NCBI GenBank assembly: GCA_964473025.1
Contig: CAYYMZ010000001.1
Location: 37,142-101,141, forward strand
Reading direction: 5' to 3'
Source: CAYYMZ01 sp964473025
GTDB taxonomy: Bacteria > Patescibacteriota > UBA1384 > DTJR01
Length of the DNA: 64,000 nt
Within the stretch, counting starts at the first letter, position 1, and each line of letters begins with the position of its first letter. Shown here piece by piece: positions 1-9,227 of this stretch. The notes under the pieces were generated by a model. That model saw only the letters and a list, made by a program, of their open reading frames with translations, was not told the origin of the DNA and did not search any database. Both the position numbers and the translations under genes were made by a program.

Positions 1-393
1 AACCGGTTTTCCGCGCAAAAACTGAATATTATATGCGGATGCGTCCTTAAGGGTCATGCCGTAGGATAGAGCGATTTTCTGAATTTCTATTGTTAGAAGT
101 GCGGCATCCTTTAACTGGCTAAAACTCCATTCGTACGGATAAGATAAAAAAGGGATTTGCTCCAGAAGCAAAATTTTATAAGTGTCTTGGAAGCTCTTGT
201 TTCGGACTTCTTTGTGATTTACAATCAGGCCTTTATCCAACAATTCGGCAAATAAACCAGTGCTCATGAGCATTTCATATTCTCTTGCGTATGATTTATT
301 TACTTGTCTGTAAACTAAGGACCCAGAACGGAAAACAAAACCGCTTGGGTCCCTGAAAGAGGAGGGGACCTTATTTGGATTTTTTGAGTTCAT
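1..393 (-). CDS. Class I SAM-dependent methyltransferase-like protein, N-terminal part, runs off left edge
   Basis: The minus strand is open from ATG at 393-391 to base 1 (131 residues). It shows RDPSGFVFRSGSLVYRQVN near the start and later SYPYEWSFSQLKDAALLT followed by SYGMTLKDASAYNIQF. From memory, this block precedes the methyltransferase domain in a family annotated as SAM-dependent methyltransferase, often found in surface-polysaccharide loci. The catalytic Rossmann motifs would lie beyond the window edge, so the activity itself is not seen. The start overlaps the 3' end of the preceding small membrane-protein gene by 23 bases, which suggests translational coupling. Family assignment is from remembered similarity; the open frame is certain. 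Confidence 0.75.
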   Translation of the reverse strand, partial: MNSKNPNKVPSSFRDPSGFVFRSGSLVYRQVNKSYAREYEMLMSTGLFAELLDKGLIVNHKEVRNKSFQDTYKILLLEQIPFLSYPYEWSFSQLKDAALLTIEIQKIALSYGMTLKDASAYNIQFLRGKPV

Positions 394-658
394 TTCCTTT
401 GCTCTTTTCCTGGTTTTCTTTCTTCTTACGCAAACCGGAGAAAAATCTGATGATCCGGCTTCCATAGACCTTTAAAACATACCCAGCGCCAAGCCCGGCG
501 CCGATTAAAATCTGGATAATATAACTTCCCGTACCAGGGTCAAGATAAGCGTGGGCGTTTTTAATTGGCACAAGACATAACAGCAACAAAAGCAGAAACG
601 GCGATTTCACACGCAAGGTGTTTATTTTTAATTTTGAACGAAATTTAATATCCGACAT
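371..658 (-). CDS. Small membrane protein with YLDPGTGS motif
   Basis: A 95-residue protein. It has a basic N-terminus, a hydrophobic stretch at about residues 18-37 that reads as a signal peptide (PFLLLLLLCLVPIKNAHA), then YLDPGTGSYIIQ, a second hydrophobic segment (about 46-65) and a highly charged lysine-rich tail. The AYLDPGTGS motif just after a signal sequence marks a small family of unknown function that often accompanies polysaccharide or methyltransferase/phosphatase genes; that fits the neighbourhood. A GAGGG ribosome site lies about 9 bases before the ATG. It is the first gene of a pair with the downstream methyltransferase-like gene. Confidence 0.75.
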   Translation of the reverse strand: MSDIKFRSKLKINTLRVKSPFLLLLLLCLVPIKNAHAYLDPGTGSYIIQILIGAGLGAGYVLKVYGSRIIRFFSGLRKKKENQEKSKGNELKKSK

Positions 659-740
659 CTTTTTGCCCTCATTTATTAGATAGAATCCAAACTAGCTGTT
701 TTTAAAGGTAACACAAATTTGAGTATTTTCAACACCGCGG

Positions 741-1655
741 GTGCGGTTAGTTTTACCCGTTGAACGTGACGGAAGTATCATACTTGACGTGACCAAAATC
801 GAGCCGGGGGAGGGACATCGGCCTTTGGAGGCCAAGTATGCGGGCGCAGATCCCGCAGCTCTGCATCGGCTCACCAAACGAATCCGGGGGCCAATCTCGA
901 CCTACTGTTGGCCGGGTGAAGCAACCGCGCTTTTGGCACCGTTTGACAAGCTCCAAACCCTGCCCGAGCACCTGATCACAAAACTCAAGGCGAAGTACGG
1001 GGTGTGGGAGATTGGGGTGCTTCTAAACGAAGTGAGAAATACCGGCGCCCCCTACATCTGGAACGTCGCCGAGCCAAGCGGCGGTATGGCAGAAAGTGCC
1101 AACCTTGAGCTTGAGGCGATGCTCGAAATTGTCGAGATGGGGTTCTACAGGGAAGATGGCTGGGCGTCCTTTGATGTCTCGCGCCTTGCGAGTGCTGACC
1201 ACTCGCAGGAAGTACTCGCCGAGCAGGAACGCTTGTGGCGTTCCATTAACCCCACCCTCGAGCGCAGGTGCGCGGTAGAGCTCTTGCCGATTGATCGTTT
1301 CGGCACAGATACCTTCAACGGGCGCCGTGGGATTATCTCGGTGCGCAAGGACGGCGGCCTCGGTTTTTTGAGAGCCGCTTACCTCCCTCTCAAAGAGGAC
1401 GGATGGCGTCTGCGCGATCTGGAGGAGCATTTCGATCCGCAAAGCCAAACGAGCCAGATGCTCGACCGTAAGATCGTGGGGATTGTCGAGCGCATTGGCG
1501 GCAGATCGTCGCTGATGCTCGAGTTCGCCCCTAATGGCAGGCTTGATGAGTGCGGCCTGCACGTGGCCTTATCGGGCGAAGCGCTCAAGTACAACATCGG
1601 GCATCTAACCCGCTACGCGCTCGGTCCACGCGGTCTCGGCTGGATTAAGGACTAG
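741..1655 (+). CDS. Hypothetical protein, first gene of a GC-rich cassette
   Basis: A 304-codon open frame starting at GTG 741 with GC-rich codons, unlike the AT-rich flanking genes. The product is acidic and soluble, with no signal peptide, membrane segment or recognised motif; it carries W and R residues scattered through a C-terminal half ending in GPRGLGWIKD. No ribosome site or -10/-35 pair is visible before the GTG, unlike the other cassette genes, so the true 5' end may be missing or the start may lie further in. It is followed after 23 bases by a gene with an AAGGAGG site and then by a strong terminator, so the two form one unit. A long open frame also exists on the opposite strand, but the context favours the plus strand. 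Confidence 0.6.
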   Translation: MRLVLPVERDGSIILDVTKIEPGEGHRPLEAKYAGADPAALHRLTKRIRGPISTYCWPGEATALLAPFDKLQTLPEHLITKLKAKYGVWEIGVLLNEVRNTGAPYIWNVAEPSGGMAESANLELEAMLEIVEMGFYREDGWASFDVSRLASADHSQEVLAEQERLWRSINPTLERRCAVELLPIDRFGTDTFNGRRGIISVRKDGGLGFLRAAYLPLKEDGWRLRDLEEHFDPQSQTSQMLDRKIVGIVERIGGRSSLMLEFAPNGRLDECGLHVALSGEALKYNIGHLTRYALGPRGLGWIKD

Positions 1656-1678
1656 CAGTACTACACAAGGAGGCAAAT

Positions 1679-2315
1679 ATGAATATCAGGTTTGTGCTGT
1701 TTGACATCGGTAACGTACTGGCGCTGGCGGATCGCCGGCGGACGGTGGAAGCGCTCATATTGCGCCACGGCGTCCCACGGGAGTTGGCCGAGGGTTACTT
1801 CGACCGCGCCGACTATGCCACCCTAGGCCGGGGGGCAAATCAAGTGGGAAGAGTACTGTCAGCGTCTTCGTGAGCAGTGGCTTGTCGAGATCCCCGATGA
1901 AGATATTCACAGGGCACACGCTGGTCACATCTACGCTCTCGATGAGGAAGTAGCCGAATTGATTGCGAGAATTGAGGCCAAGCCTAATGCGCTAAAGGTG
2001 GCTGGTGTAACTAACACCAGTGGGGTCGAATTTGTGCGCTACTGTAATCTCAACGTAACCCTTGTTCTCGATCCGGTCTGGTGCTCATACCAACAAGGAG
2101 CGCTCAAAGGCGGTGAGGGGATTTTCGGGCGGATTGTTGGCGCATGGATTCCGGATAACCTCGGCGTCGGGGTGGGGCCAGATCAGGTTCTACTCATCGA
2201 CGATAGTCCCGAGAACTGTGTCGCGGCAGCCGCGGCAGGGCTGACAACGTTCCAGTACACTCCCTACCAACCCTGGCTTCTGGAGGCCTATCTCCGGGAG
2301 CAGGAAATTATATAG
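1679..2315 (+). pseudogene. HAD-superfamily hydrolase, frameshifted
   Basis: It starts at ATG 1679 behind AAGGAGG. The first frame gives MNIRFVLFDIGNVLALADRR, the HAD motif I region (nucleophile Asp 9), and continues to about 1826. The reading then continues one base out of phase (GGQIKWEEYCQRLREQW onward from about 1833) to the stop at 2313-2315. That second frame holds the T-N-T/S motif II region (VAGVTNTSG) and motif IV VLLIDDSPENC. The two pieces join into about 211 residues, normal for a subfamily IA phosphatase-like HAD. The break falls at a run of six G (around 1829-1836). It may be a real inactivating mutation, an assembly indel or slippage; the sequence alone cannot decide. Confidence 0.75.
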
Positions 2316-2343
2316 TGAGTGTCAGCGTAAAGGAGATGATCAC

Positions 2344-2370
2344 TGGGGGCCCCGACAGGCCCCCTTTCCT
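2344..2370 (+). terminator. Rho-independent terminator of the HAD cassette
   Basis: Stem GGGGGCC / GGCCCCC with loop CCGACA, followed by TTTCCT. It lies 29 bases after the HAD stop codon. Confidence 0.85.
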
Positions 2371-2430
2371 ATCTTGATATCTTTGCGTAAATCTTGTACC
2401 TTAGCCCTAGACAAATTAAATAATTTTATT

Positions 2431-3345
2431 ATGAAACAGAAAATTGCAATCTTAGGGGTAGGGGGAATGTTAGGTTCGATGGTTTTGGATGTCATAGCTC
2501 AAGACACAGATTTTTCAATAATCGCCACAGTCCGCGATTTGAAAGAAACGAAAAAATTGAAAAAATATAAAAACGTTGTTTTTCGTAAGCTTGACGTCGA
2601 GTATGCCGCCACAGACATGCTTCAGAAGGCGCTCAAAGGCGCCAAATGGGTCGTAAACTGCATCGGCATTATCAAGCCCTATATTCATGATGATAACGCG
2701 GTAGAAGTCGAAAGAGCGATCCGCGTTAACTCGCTCTTTCCCCATAATTTAGCTACGGCGGCCAAAAAGAATAAAGCCAAGGTCATCCAAATCGAAACCG
2801 ACTGTGTTTATTCGGGCAAAAAAGGCAAATATACAGAAAGCGATCTACATGATGCACTGGACGTTTATGGCAAAACCAAATCAATCGGTGAAGTTTATTT
2901 TGATAATATGTACCACCTCCGCTGCTCGATTATTGGTCCAGAGTTAGCCGGACATCTTTCCCTGTTAGACTGGTTCTTGACCCAACCGGAAAATGCCAAA
3001 CTGAATGGTTATCAAAATCATCTCTGGAATGGTGTTACGACTTTGCAATTTGCCAAACTTTGCATCGGGATTATCAAGAAGGATATAAAGATTAATCATC
3101 TCCAACATATTATTCCGACGGGCAAGATTGCCAAAAGCGAAATGCTCAAGAGTTTCGCCAAAGAATTCAATCGTTCTGATATCGAGATTACGCCTGTTAA
3201 TGCACCGAAAGTGGTTGACCGAACTCTCACAACCGAAAACATAAAAATAAATGAAAGAATCTGGAAAACAGCCGGTTACAAGAAAACCCCAACAGTCAAG
3301 GAAATGATAAAAGAGTTAGCGCAATATAAAATGGTGGTTGAATGA
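2431..3345 (+). CDS. RmlD-like sugar-nucleotide reductase (extended SDR)
   Basis: 304 residues from ATG 2431, chosen because the Rossmann start KIAILGVGGMLGSMV follows directly; an upstream in-frame ATG would add 19 unlikely residues. A glycine-rich NAD(P)-binding loop is at about residues 8-14. The block ETDCVYSGKKGKYTESD resembles the DYVFDG region of RmlD, and the catalytic Tyr-x-x-x-Lys is seen as YGKTK (about 146-150). RmlD-type enzymes reduce dTDP-4-keto-6-deoxy sugars; members next to a WecB-type epimerase, as here, may instead act on UDP-linked deoxy-amino sugars. The TGA stop overlaps the ATG of the epimerase gene (ATGA), so the two are translationally coupled. The substrate is inferred only. 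Confidence 0.8.
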   Translation: MKQKIAILGVGGMLGSMVLDVIAQDTDFSIIATVRDLKETKKLKKYKNVVFRKLDVEYAATDMLQKALKGAKWVVNCIGIIKPYIHDDNAVEVERAIRVNSLFPHNLATAAKKNKAKVIQIETDCVYSGKKGKYTESDLHDALDVYGKTKSIGEVYFDNMYHLRCSIIGPELAGHLSLLDWFLTQPENAKLNGYQNHLWNGVTTLQFAKLCIGIIKKDIKINHLQHIIPTGKIAKSEMLKSFAKEFNRSDIEITPVNAPKVVDRTLTTENIKINERIWKTAGYKKTPTVKEMIKELAQYKMVVE

Positions 3346-4433
3346 AAGTCTTGACAATACTTGGAACCCGTCCCGAAATAATCCGACTTTGTTTAATTAT
3401 TAAAAAATTAGATTCTCTTTGCGACCAGGTTTTGGTTCATACCGGACAGAACTACGACGTCAATTTAAATGAAATATTTTTGCGTCAGCTCGGCGTTCGC
3501 AAAATGGATTATCACTTTAACGCAACTGGAACCCCCGCCGAGCAGATAGGCAAAATTTTAGTTGAGCTTGAAAAAATCATTAAGAAAGAAAAACCAGACC
3601 GGTTCCTGGTCTTAGGCGACACTAACAGTTCGATTGGCGCTATTATGGCCAAACGGCTTCATATTCCCGTCTATCACATGGAGGCGGGCAATCGATGTTT
3701 CGATGACCGCGTTCCCGAGGAGGTTAATCGCCGGATCATTGACCATTCAAGTGATATTTTAATGCCTTATACCGAGCGTAGCCGCCAGAATCTTTTGCGC
3801 GAAGGCATTGCGGGGCAAAGAATTTATGTAACAGGCAACCCGATTAAGGAAGTGCTTGATTATTTTGCTGAAGATATCGATGCAAGCCGAGCGATGGAAA
3901 AATTCAAAGTCGAAAAAGGTAAATTCTTTTTAGCAACGCTACATCGCGAGGAAAATGTCGATGTTGAAGAACGGCTTGCAAGATTTGTGCAGGCCTTCAA
4001 CAAATTGACCGAAAAATACAAAATGCCACTTATCTGGAGTGTCCACCCGCGCACCAAAAAAAGAATTAAAGCAAATAAAAAACTTAAATTAAATAAGGCC
4101 GTTTGCGCAATCGAACCGTTGGGACTCTTTGACTTCGTGCATCTTGAGAAAAATGCCTTCTGTTTACTCTCCGATAGTGGCACCGTACAGGAAGAGGGAG
4201 CGATTTTTAACGTTCCAAACGTTACGCTTCGAGATGTGACGGAAAGGCCCGAAACCATCGAAGCAGGAAGTAATTTCTTAAGCGGTTGTGAGATAGAATC
4301 GATCCTGCTTGGTGTAAAAGTAGCGGTTCAGAAGGCGGACAGTTGGGACCCGCCCAAAGAGTATCTAGTTTCTGATGTTTCCTCTAAAATTGCCAAAATA
4401 GTTCTAAGCTATAAAAAAACAGAGCAATCTTAA
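3342..4433 (+). CDS. wecB: UDP-N-acetylglucosamine 2-epimerase (WecB family)
   Basis: 363 residues, the family's usual length. Visible motifs are LGTRPEIIR at the N-terminus, HTGQNYD, VLGDTNSS, HMEAGNRCFDDRVPEEVNRR with the conserved Arg/His of the active site, and SDSGTVQEEG near the UDP-binding C-terminal domain. The enzyme interconverts UDP-GlcNAc and UDP-ManNAc, or related amino sugars, in the cytoplasm for surface polysaccharide synthesis. It overlaps the RmlD-like gene by four bases; together they look like a deoxy/amino sugar branch, similar to the FnlB/FnlC or CapF/CapG pairing in which a reductase precedes a 2-epimerase. The exact sugar is not determined. Confidence 0.9.
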   Translation: MKVLTILGTRPEIIRLCLIIKKLDSLCDQVLVHTGQNYDVNLNEIFLRQLGVRKMDYHFNATGTPAEQIGKILVELEKIIKKEKPDRFLVLGDTNSSIGAIMAKRLHIPVYHMEAGNRCFDDRVPEEVNRRIIDHSSDILMPYTERSRQNLLREGIAGQRIYVTGNPIKEVLDYFAEDIDASRAMEKFKVEKGKFFLATLHREENVDVEERLARFVQAFNKLTEKYKMPLIWSVHPRTKKRIKANKKLKLNKAVCAIEPLGLFDFVHLEKNAFCLLSDSGTVQEEGAIFNVPNVTLRDVTERPETIEAGSNFLSGCEIESILLGVKVAVQKADSWDPPKEYLVSDVSSKIAKIVLSYKKTEQS

Positions 4434-4475
4434 TAGGCTCTTTACCCTTTTCACTTTTAACTTTACCCTGTTTGG

Positions 4476-6449
4476 TTATTGAACGTAAGGGACTGCTTTC
4501 GGTTCGCCATTAGTATCGTTTACTATTTTAAATAGTCGATAGCTTTTAGCTTTACTGATGTCCTCGAATAATCCTCCGTATGTATTCCAAAAATCTTCGC
4601 CTACCCTGTCTACAAGAAAATAATCGTATTGGCCTGTCGCAAAAAGTTTTCTTAGCTGATCTGAGCTTGATCCAGACACCCAATAATCTTCTTTGCCTGG
4701 TTCTTCGATTCTTTTTAATTGCTCAGAACTGAATTTTCTCGGGAATATTTCGTAAGCTAAAATTGGCGACTCGACATCTTTGAACTTAGTATAGATAAAT
4801 GTTCTTGACTTTTCCTCGGTGCGGCCATTTAAAAGATTAATCCAAGGCGTCAAACCATTTTTTAGTTGATTCGTCAGTTCTATATTTACGCTGGGGTAAG
4901 TATAGAAAACATTAATTGGAGGTGTTTCAAAAATAAAAAGCAATAGCAAAGCGCTACCCAAGATTGATAACGGCTTGGCATTTTCCTTTCTAAATAATCT
5001 GTCGCCGATCATAATCACAAACCCGATGAGGGCGACGAAATATCCTATCGTGTAGGTGTTGATATATCTTACTATCGAAGTTAGCTCAAGAGCTTCCCTT
5101 AGGGGGTAAAAATAAGTGTATGCGGCCATCAGAAGAACAAGGTAAGAGGCAAAGCCGGCCGTTAAGCTGATAAACAGAAGCAGGAAAATGCCCTTGTCTT
5201 TCTTCGTAAGGCATTTATAGATTAAAAATGAAAAAATGAATAAAATTAATAACCACACAACCAAGGGAAATCTTTTCGTATTAGTCAGTTTTAATATCAG
5301 TTTCATTACGGGATTATTGTCTGTCAATGACTCAATCTTGGCTGAATCTTTTTGGAATGCCGAATTGATTCTTTGGGTTGCAAGGGCTTTTACAAATTTG
5401 GTTGCAATCAGTTTTTTATCCCGCCCAATTGGCTGGGTTTGTGGCTGGGTGCCTTGCGGCTCGGAAATGTTTTCAATCCTAAACTTCGAAGCAACATTAA
5501 ATTGATTCAAGTAAACATACCAACTTTTATAAGCTAAAAAAGGCGTTGCAATAATTGCCAAAATGATCAGTACGTTAAAGACCGAAATTTTCAGGTTTTT
5601 TCTAGAATAAATACACAAATCAATCAAGTTTACTGCCGCAAGAATGTAGGCAAAAATCATTCCATTCTCTTTGATGGTGGAGAGCAAAAAGAGAATTGGC
5701 AAGATTAGCAATTTTTGTTTTATCGATCTTAGAGTAAAAAGAGAGACCAAAATTGAAATCCCAAAGATAATTGCGATTACGTGGTCAACCAAAATGGACA
5801 AGAAACCAAACTGGCTGAATAAAAAGTAGCTTAAAAAGGAGAAAAGAACCAAGATGAGCAAAAGGTTTCCTTTGTAGTTAATTTTTTTCAAGGCCATAAC
5901 ATATGACAGGGCGGAAAAACCCAAAATACCTTGGGCGAAATAAAGCGCCTGCTCGCTAAATTTACCGAATTGGAGATAGAAATACTGGTTCAGCGAGGCA
6001 ATTGGTGAATAATAAACACCATAGTCAATAACTCCGCCGTATATACCGGACAGGCCGTGGTTATAAAAAATTAGCTTGGCATATTTTGCCCAGTAGAACT
6101 CATCGCTGTTATGCAGGGTTGCCCCTTGAACATAGGCAAACCAAACAATGCCAAGAGCAAGAAAAAACCAAAATTGGCTTGGTATCGATTTTAGGAAAAT
6201 AAATATTTTTGCTGGCGAAAACCGGTTTTTTATCAGGACGTATAGGGTGCAATAAATAAGTGAGGCAAGGCCGGCAAAAAAGATTAATTTATTTACCCAA
6301 AAGAGAAGACCGATGAAAGCGGATAAATATAATAATAAAATAATACTGGTACAAACAAAGAGAGGGAAAACCGAAATCAGCTTGGGATATTTTTTAGATA
6401 ATACCCCAACAAACCCGATAATTGACAAAAAACTCAAGAAATAGATCAA
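4476..6449 (-). CDS. Polytopic membrane protein, GT-C glycosyltransferase-like
   Basis: 657 residues with about twelve hydrophobic segments in the first 500 residues and a hydrophilic C-terminal domain of about 130 residues. The first long loop carries LHNSDEFYWAKYAKL; an acidic D-E pair in the first outer loop is typical of GT-C enzymes that use lipid-linked sugars. No closer family is recognised. The ATG overlaps the stop of the upstream GT4 gene by four bases (ATGA), so the two are co-translated. It probably transfers or modifies sugars on the outer face of the membrane; this is inferred from topology and context. Confidence 0.65.
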   Translation of the reverse strand: MIYFLSFLSIIGFVGVLSKKYPKLISVFPLFVCTSIILLLYLSAFIGLLFWVNKLIFFAGLASLIYCTLYVLIKNRFSPAKIFIFLKSIPSQFWFFLALGIVWFAYVQGATLHNSDEFYWAKYAKLIFYNHGLSGIYGGVIDYGVYYSPIASLNQYFYLQFGKFSEQALYFAQGILGFSALSYVMALKKINYKGNLLLILVLFSFLSYFLFSQFGFLSILVDHVIAIIFGISILVSLFTLRSIKQKLLILPILFLLSTIKENGMIFAYILAAVNLIDLCIYSRKNLKISVFNVLIILAIIATPFLAYKSWYVYLNQFNVASKFRIENISEPQGTQPQTQPIGRDKKLIATKFVKALATQRINSAFQKDSAKIESLTDNNPVMKLILKLTNTKRFPLVVWLLILFIFSFLIYKCLTKKDKGIFLLLFISLTAGFASYLVLLMAAYTYFYPLREALELTSIVRYINTYTIGYFVALIGFVIMIGDRLFRKENAKPLSILGSALLLLFIFETPPINVFYTYPSVNIELTNQLKNGLTPWINLLNGRTEEKSRTFIYTKFKDVESPILAYEIFPRKFSSEQLKRIEEPGKEDYWVSGSSSDQLRKLFATGQYDYFLVDRVGEDFWNTYGGLFEDISKAKSYRLFKIVNDTNGEPKAVPYVQ

Positions 6450-7627
6450 TTTGCGGACCTAGTTTTTATACATTTTTGATAAATAATTACTATTTTGTCT
6501 GCAACCTTCCCGATATCAAACTGTTTTAAGGCCACAGCGCAATTTTTTGATAAATTTGCTCTTTCATTATAAACCCATTTTATTTTTTGGGCAGTTTCTG
6601 CCGGGTTTTGCGGATCGCTGACTACAGCTGCGCATTGGTATTTCATCAGCTCTTCTGAAATGCCAACATCTTTAGATAAACATACTGGCACATTGTGGCT
6701 TAATGCTTCAAGGGCGGCCAAAGAGAAGGATTCGTAGTATGAAAAAAGGACAAAAACGTCACTACTTGCGAAAAGTTCCTCCTTTGTCTTCCCCTCGACA
6801 AATCCAGTAAAAATAACATTATCGCCTAATTGCAGGTCAGCAATTTTTCGGTCAAGTTTCGCTTTTTCTCCCTCATCCGGTCCCGCGATAATTAATTTAT
6901 AAGAAGGATCGTTCCTGACGAGAAGGGCGAAAGCGTCTATTAGTCGGTCCAACCCTTTTATGAAACCCAATCGGCCAAGAAACAACAAAACCTTATCGGT
7001 TTCTTTAAGGCCAAATTTTTGGCGATTACTCCTTTCCCTTTTTTGCGTGGTGCTCGAAATAGGATTTAAAACAACCTCGACTTTATCTTTTAAATCTGGC
7101 ATAAAGCTTAATAGCCGCTTTTTTTCCTGCGACGAGACAACCAGAATCTTTGACGCGTCTCGAAGCAACCGCTTGCCGTACAAAATATTGAAGATTTTTT
7201 TGATCAAGGTCTTCTTAAAAAGCGGAATTGGCGCAGGCATTTCATGCAGATGCAGAATATAGGGAATTTTGTATTTTCGGCAGTATTTGGCGCAAACAAT
7301 ATTTTGATAAGTAAAAAAAGAATGTAAATGTACTAAATCGTAATCTTTGACGTGCGACCTAAAATATTTTTTGAAGCCCCTGGGTAAAAATAAATTGGCT
7401 TTTTTTGCCAAAACATTGCTGACATTCCTAAACCTTAAAACTCTGACCAAGTCAATCACTTCACAAAGCTTACCTATTCGTTTAGTATGGTCGTATGCAT
7501 CGGTGGTCAGAACCGTTACCTCGTGTCCACGTTTGGCTAATTCTCGAGATATGTCAAAGCACACCCGAACCGGACCACCGTAACCCCAGGCCGGCGCGAA
7601 AAATGGAATGATTTGCGCGATTTTCAT
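6446..7627 (-). CDS. GT4 family glycosyltransferase
   Basis: 393 residues, GT-B fold. The N-terminal domain starts MKIAQIIPFFAPAWGYGGP with the glycine-rich acceptor loop; the C-terminal domain has VLLFLGRLGFIKGLDRLIDA (sugar-nucleotide site) and the E-x7-E retaining signature in SYYESFSLAALEAL. The cytoplasmic enzyme transfers an activated sugar to a lipid-linked or glycan acceptor. The start has TATATT six bases before the ATG and no ribosome site, which suggests a leaderless message. It is divergent from the GT4 gene at 7667 across a 39-base gap and coupled to the membrane protein downstream. Confidence 0.88.
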   Translation of the reverse strand: MKIAQIIPFFAPAWGYGGPVRVCFDISRELAKRGHEVTVLTTDAYDHTKRIGKLCEVIDLVRVLRFRNVSNVLAKKANLFLPRGFKKYFRSHVKDYDLVHLHSFFTYQNIVCAKYCRKYKIPYILHLHEMPAPIPLFKKTLIKKIFNILYGKRLLRDASKILVVSSQEKKRLLSFMPDLKDKVEVVLNPISSTTQKRERSNRQKFGLKETDKVLLFLGRLGFIKGLDRLIDAFALLVRNDPSYKLIIAGPDEGEKAKLDRKIADLQLGDNVIFTGFVEGKTKEELFASSDVFVLFSYYESFSLAALEALSHNVPVCLSKDVGISEELMKYQCAAVVSDPQNPAETAQKIKWVYNERANLSKNCAVALKQFDIGKVADKIVIIYQKCIKTRSAN

Positions 7628-7666
7628 ATAGTCAATATATCATAAAGCATAAGGTTTAAAAGCAAA

Positions 7667-8863
7667 ATGGACATCCTGGTTATTCACGAAACGGAATACA
7701 TCGAAAAAGTGGTTTTTGAATACCAGATTATTCCCGAACTTTGGGCGAGTTGGGGGCATAATGTCTATGCGATTGATTTTCCAACGAAGTTGGATAGAAA
7801 GAGCATATTTGATCTCGGAACTTTCAAAACTAAAATTATCAAAAATGTCAAAAAAGCGGATAAACAAAGGGGAATCACGCTGATTAGACCGGGCTTTATT
7901 AAATTGCCGGTTCTAAGCCGGATGACGGCATTTATTACTCATTTCTTTGCCATCAGACGGGCGATTATCGACTATAAAATCGATGTTATCTTTTTATATT
8001 CCGTCCCGACTAACGGCTTACAGACGGTCTTTTGGGCTAAAAAGTTCAAAATTCCGGTTCACTTCCGCCTTTTAGATGTGCTGCACCGTCTTGTGCCATT
8101 TAAAATCCTGACTTGGCCAACTTATTGCATGGAAAAGATGGTTTATAAGAGGGTTAATGGGCTAACGGCAATCACGCCGCGTCTTAGAGATTATGCCGTT
8201 GAAATGGGCGCACGAAGAGATACTGCAACATATCTTCCTTCGGGTTCAGATCGGGACTTGTTTTATCCTCAAACTAAAGATGTTAAATTGCTCAAAAAAT
8301 ATGGTTTAAAAAAAGACGACCTCGTGATTTTATTTGCCGGTACTCTTTATAATTTTTCGGGTCTTAATAAGGTTATCGAATATTTGGGGGATCATAAAAA
8401 TAAATATCCTGCTTTAAAGTTTTTGATTTTAGGCCACGGCGAACAAGAAAAGAAATTAAGGAAATTAATTGCCACGAAAAATCTGCAAAAAGAAGTGATC
8501 CTAGCCGGTTTTATTGATTATAAGATTTTGGCAAGATACATCAATCTGGCGGATATCTGCATTAACCCGTTTGAAATAAACGAAATCACTAACATCATCT
8601 TCCCGGGAAAGATATACCAGTATCTTGCTTGCGGCAAACCGGTTATTGCCTCCCGCCTTGCGGGTTTGGTCGATCTTTTTCCCGAGAGAAAACAGAAGAA
8701 TATTTTTTATTATAATGCGGATAAAATAGGCGAATTTTTTAAACTGATTGGCACCGTCAAGAAAGTGAAAATTAAAGATCCAAATCCATCATTGCAGGAG
8801 ATTGCTAAGATTTTAGAGCGGCATCTAGAGGCATTGGTTTCGGCAAAAAATACAAAGGATTAG
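7667..8863 (+). CDS. GT4 family glycosyltransferase
   Basis: 398 residues, GT-B fold. The N-terminus MDILVIHETEYIEKVVFEYQ lacks the classical GG loop, but the C-terminal domain is clear: LVILFAGTLYNFSGLNKVIE, then an E-ITNIIFPGKIYQYLACGKPV segment carrying the nucleotide-sugar contacts. It probably adds one residue to the surface glycan assembled by this locus. It is transcribed divergently from the 6446-7627 gene. Its last codons overlap, tail to tail by four bases, the end of the DUF2304 gene on the other strand. Donor and acceptor are unknown. Confidence 0.82.
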   Translation: MDILVIHETEYIEKVVFEYQIIPELWASWGHNVYAIDFPTKLDRKSIFDLGTFKTKIIKNVKKADKQRGITLIRPGFIKLPVLSRMTAFITHFFAIRRAIIDYKIDVIFLYSVPTNGLQTVFWAKKFKIPVHFRLLDVLHRLVPFKILTWPTYCMEKMVYKRVNGLTAITPRLRDYAVEMGARRDTATYLPSGSDRDLFYPQTKDVKLLKKYGLKKDDLVILFAGTLYNFSGLNKVIEYLGDHKNKYPALKFLILGHGEQEKKLRKLIATKNLQKEVILAGFIDYKILARYINLADICINPFEINEITNIIFPGKIYQYLACGKPVIASRLAGLVDLFPERKQKNIFYYNADKIGEFFKLIGTVKKVKIKDPNPSLQEIAKILERHLEALVSAKNTKD

Positions 8864-9225
8864 CGTTTTTTTGGATTACTTTTTTTTTTCTTCCGTTGGA
8901 GCTCGTGCAAGGTGAAATTTCTTGAAAGCAGATCAAGATTTTTCTCGATTCGATTGGCCTTGATATAAATTCTGTAGCAGATAAAAAGAACAAAGACCAA
9001 GCCCATGCCGAAAATCGTGCCGAGACCTGTGCGGCTGCCCCCAACCACTGCAATCAGTTTGTCGATTAAATTAGGATAATAAGCAAAAACAATAATTGCC
9101 GTCCAAATAATCAGCCAAAAGGCCGTCATTTCAATCGACTCTTTTTTGTTTCTGTAATCCGTAATCGATCTGGCAATGACCAGAACTGACAGTAGGATAG
9201 CGAAAATTTTTGCAAATATTAACAT
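8860..9225 (-). CDS. DUF2304 family membrane protein
   Basis: 121 residues with three hydrophobic segments (about 2-18, 36-55 and 68-90) and a cytoplasmic coiled/charged tail (IEKNLDLLSRNFTLHELQ). The pattern of FWLIIWTAIIVFAYYPNLIDKL then a third helix ending in RIYIKANRIEKN matches the small DUF2304 family, usually encoded beside dolichyl-phosphate-mannose-synthase-like GT2 genes. That is the case here: the GT2 gene lies two bases upstream. It is probably an accessory or membrane anchor for that GT2 enzyme. Confidence 0.8.
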   Translation of the reverse strand: MLIFAKIFAILLSVLVIARSITDYRNKKESIEMTAFWLIIWTAIIVFAYYPNLIDKLIAVVGGSRTGLGTIFGMGLVFVLFICYRIYIKANRIEKNLDLLSRNFTLHELQRKKKKSNPKKR

Positions 9226-9227
9226 TT

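Noticed and set aside
1023..1562. 179-codon open frame on the minus strand within the first GC-rich cassette
   Set aside because: GC-rich DNA has few stops; no ribosome site, no family resemblance, and the plus-strand gene pair with terminator explains the region better.
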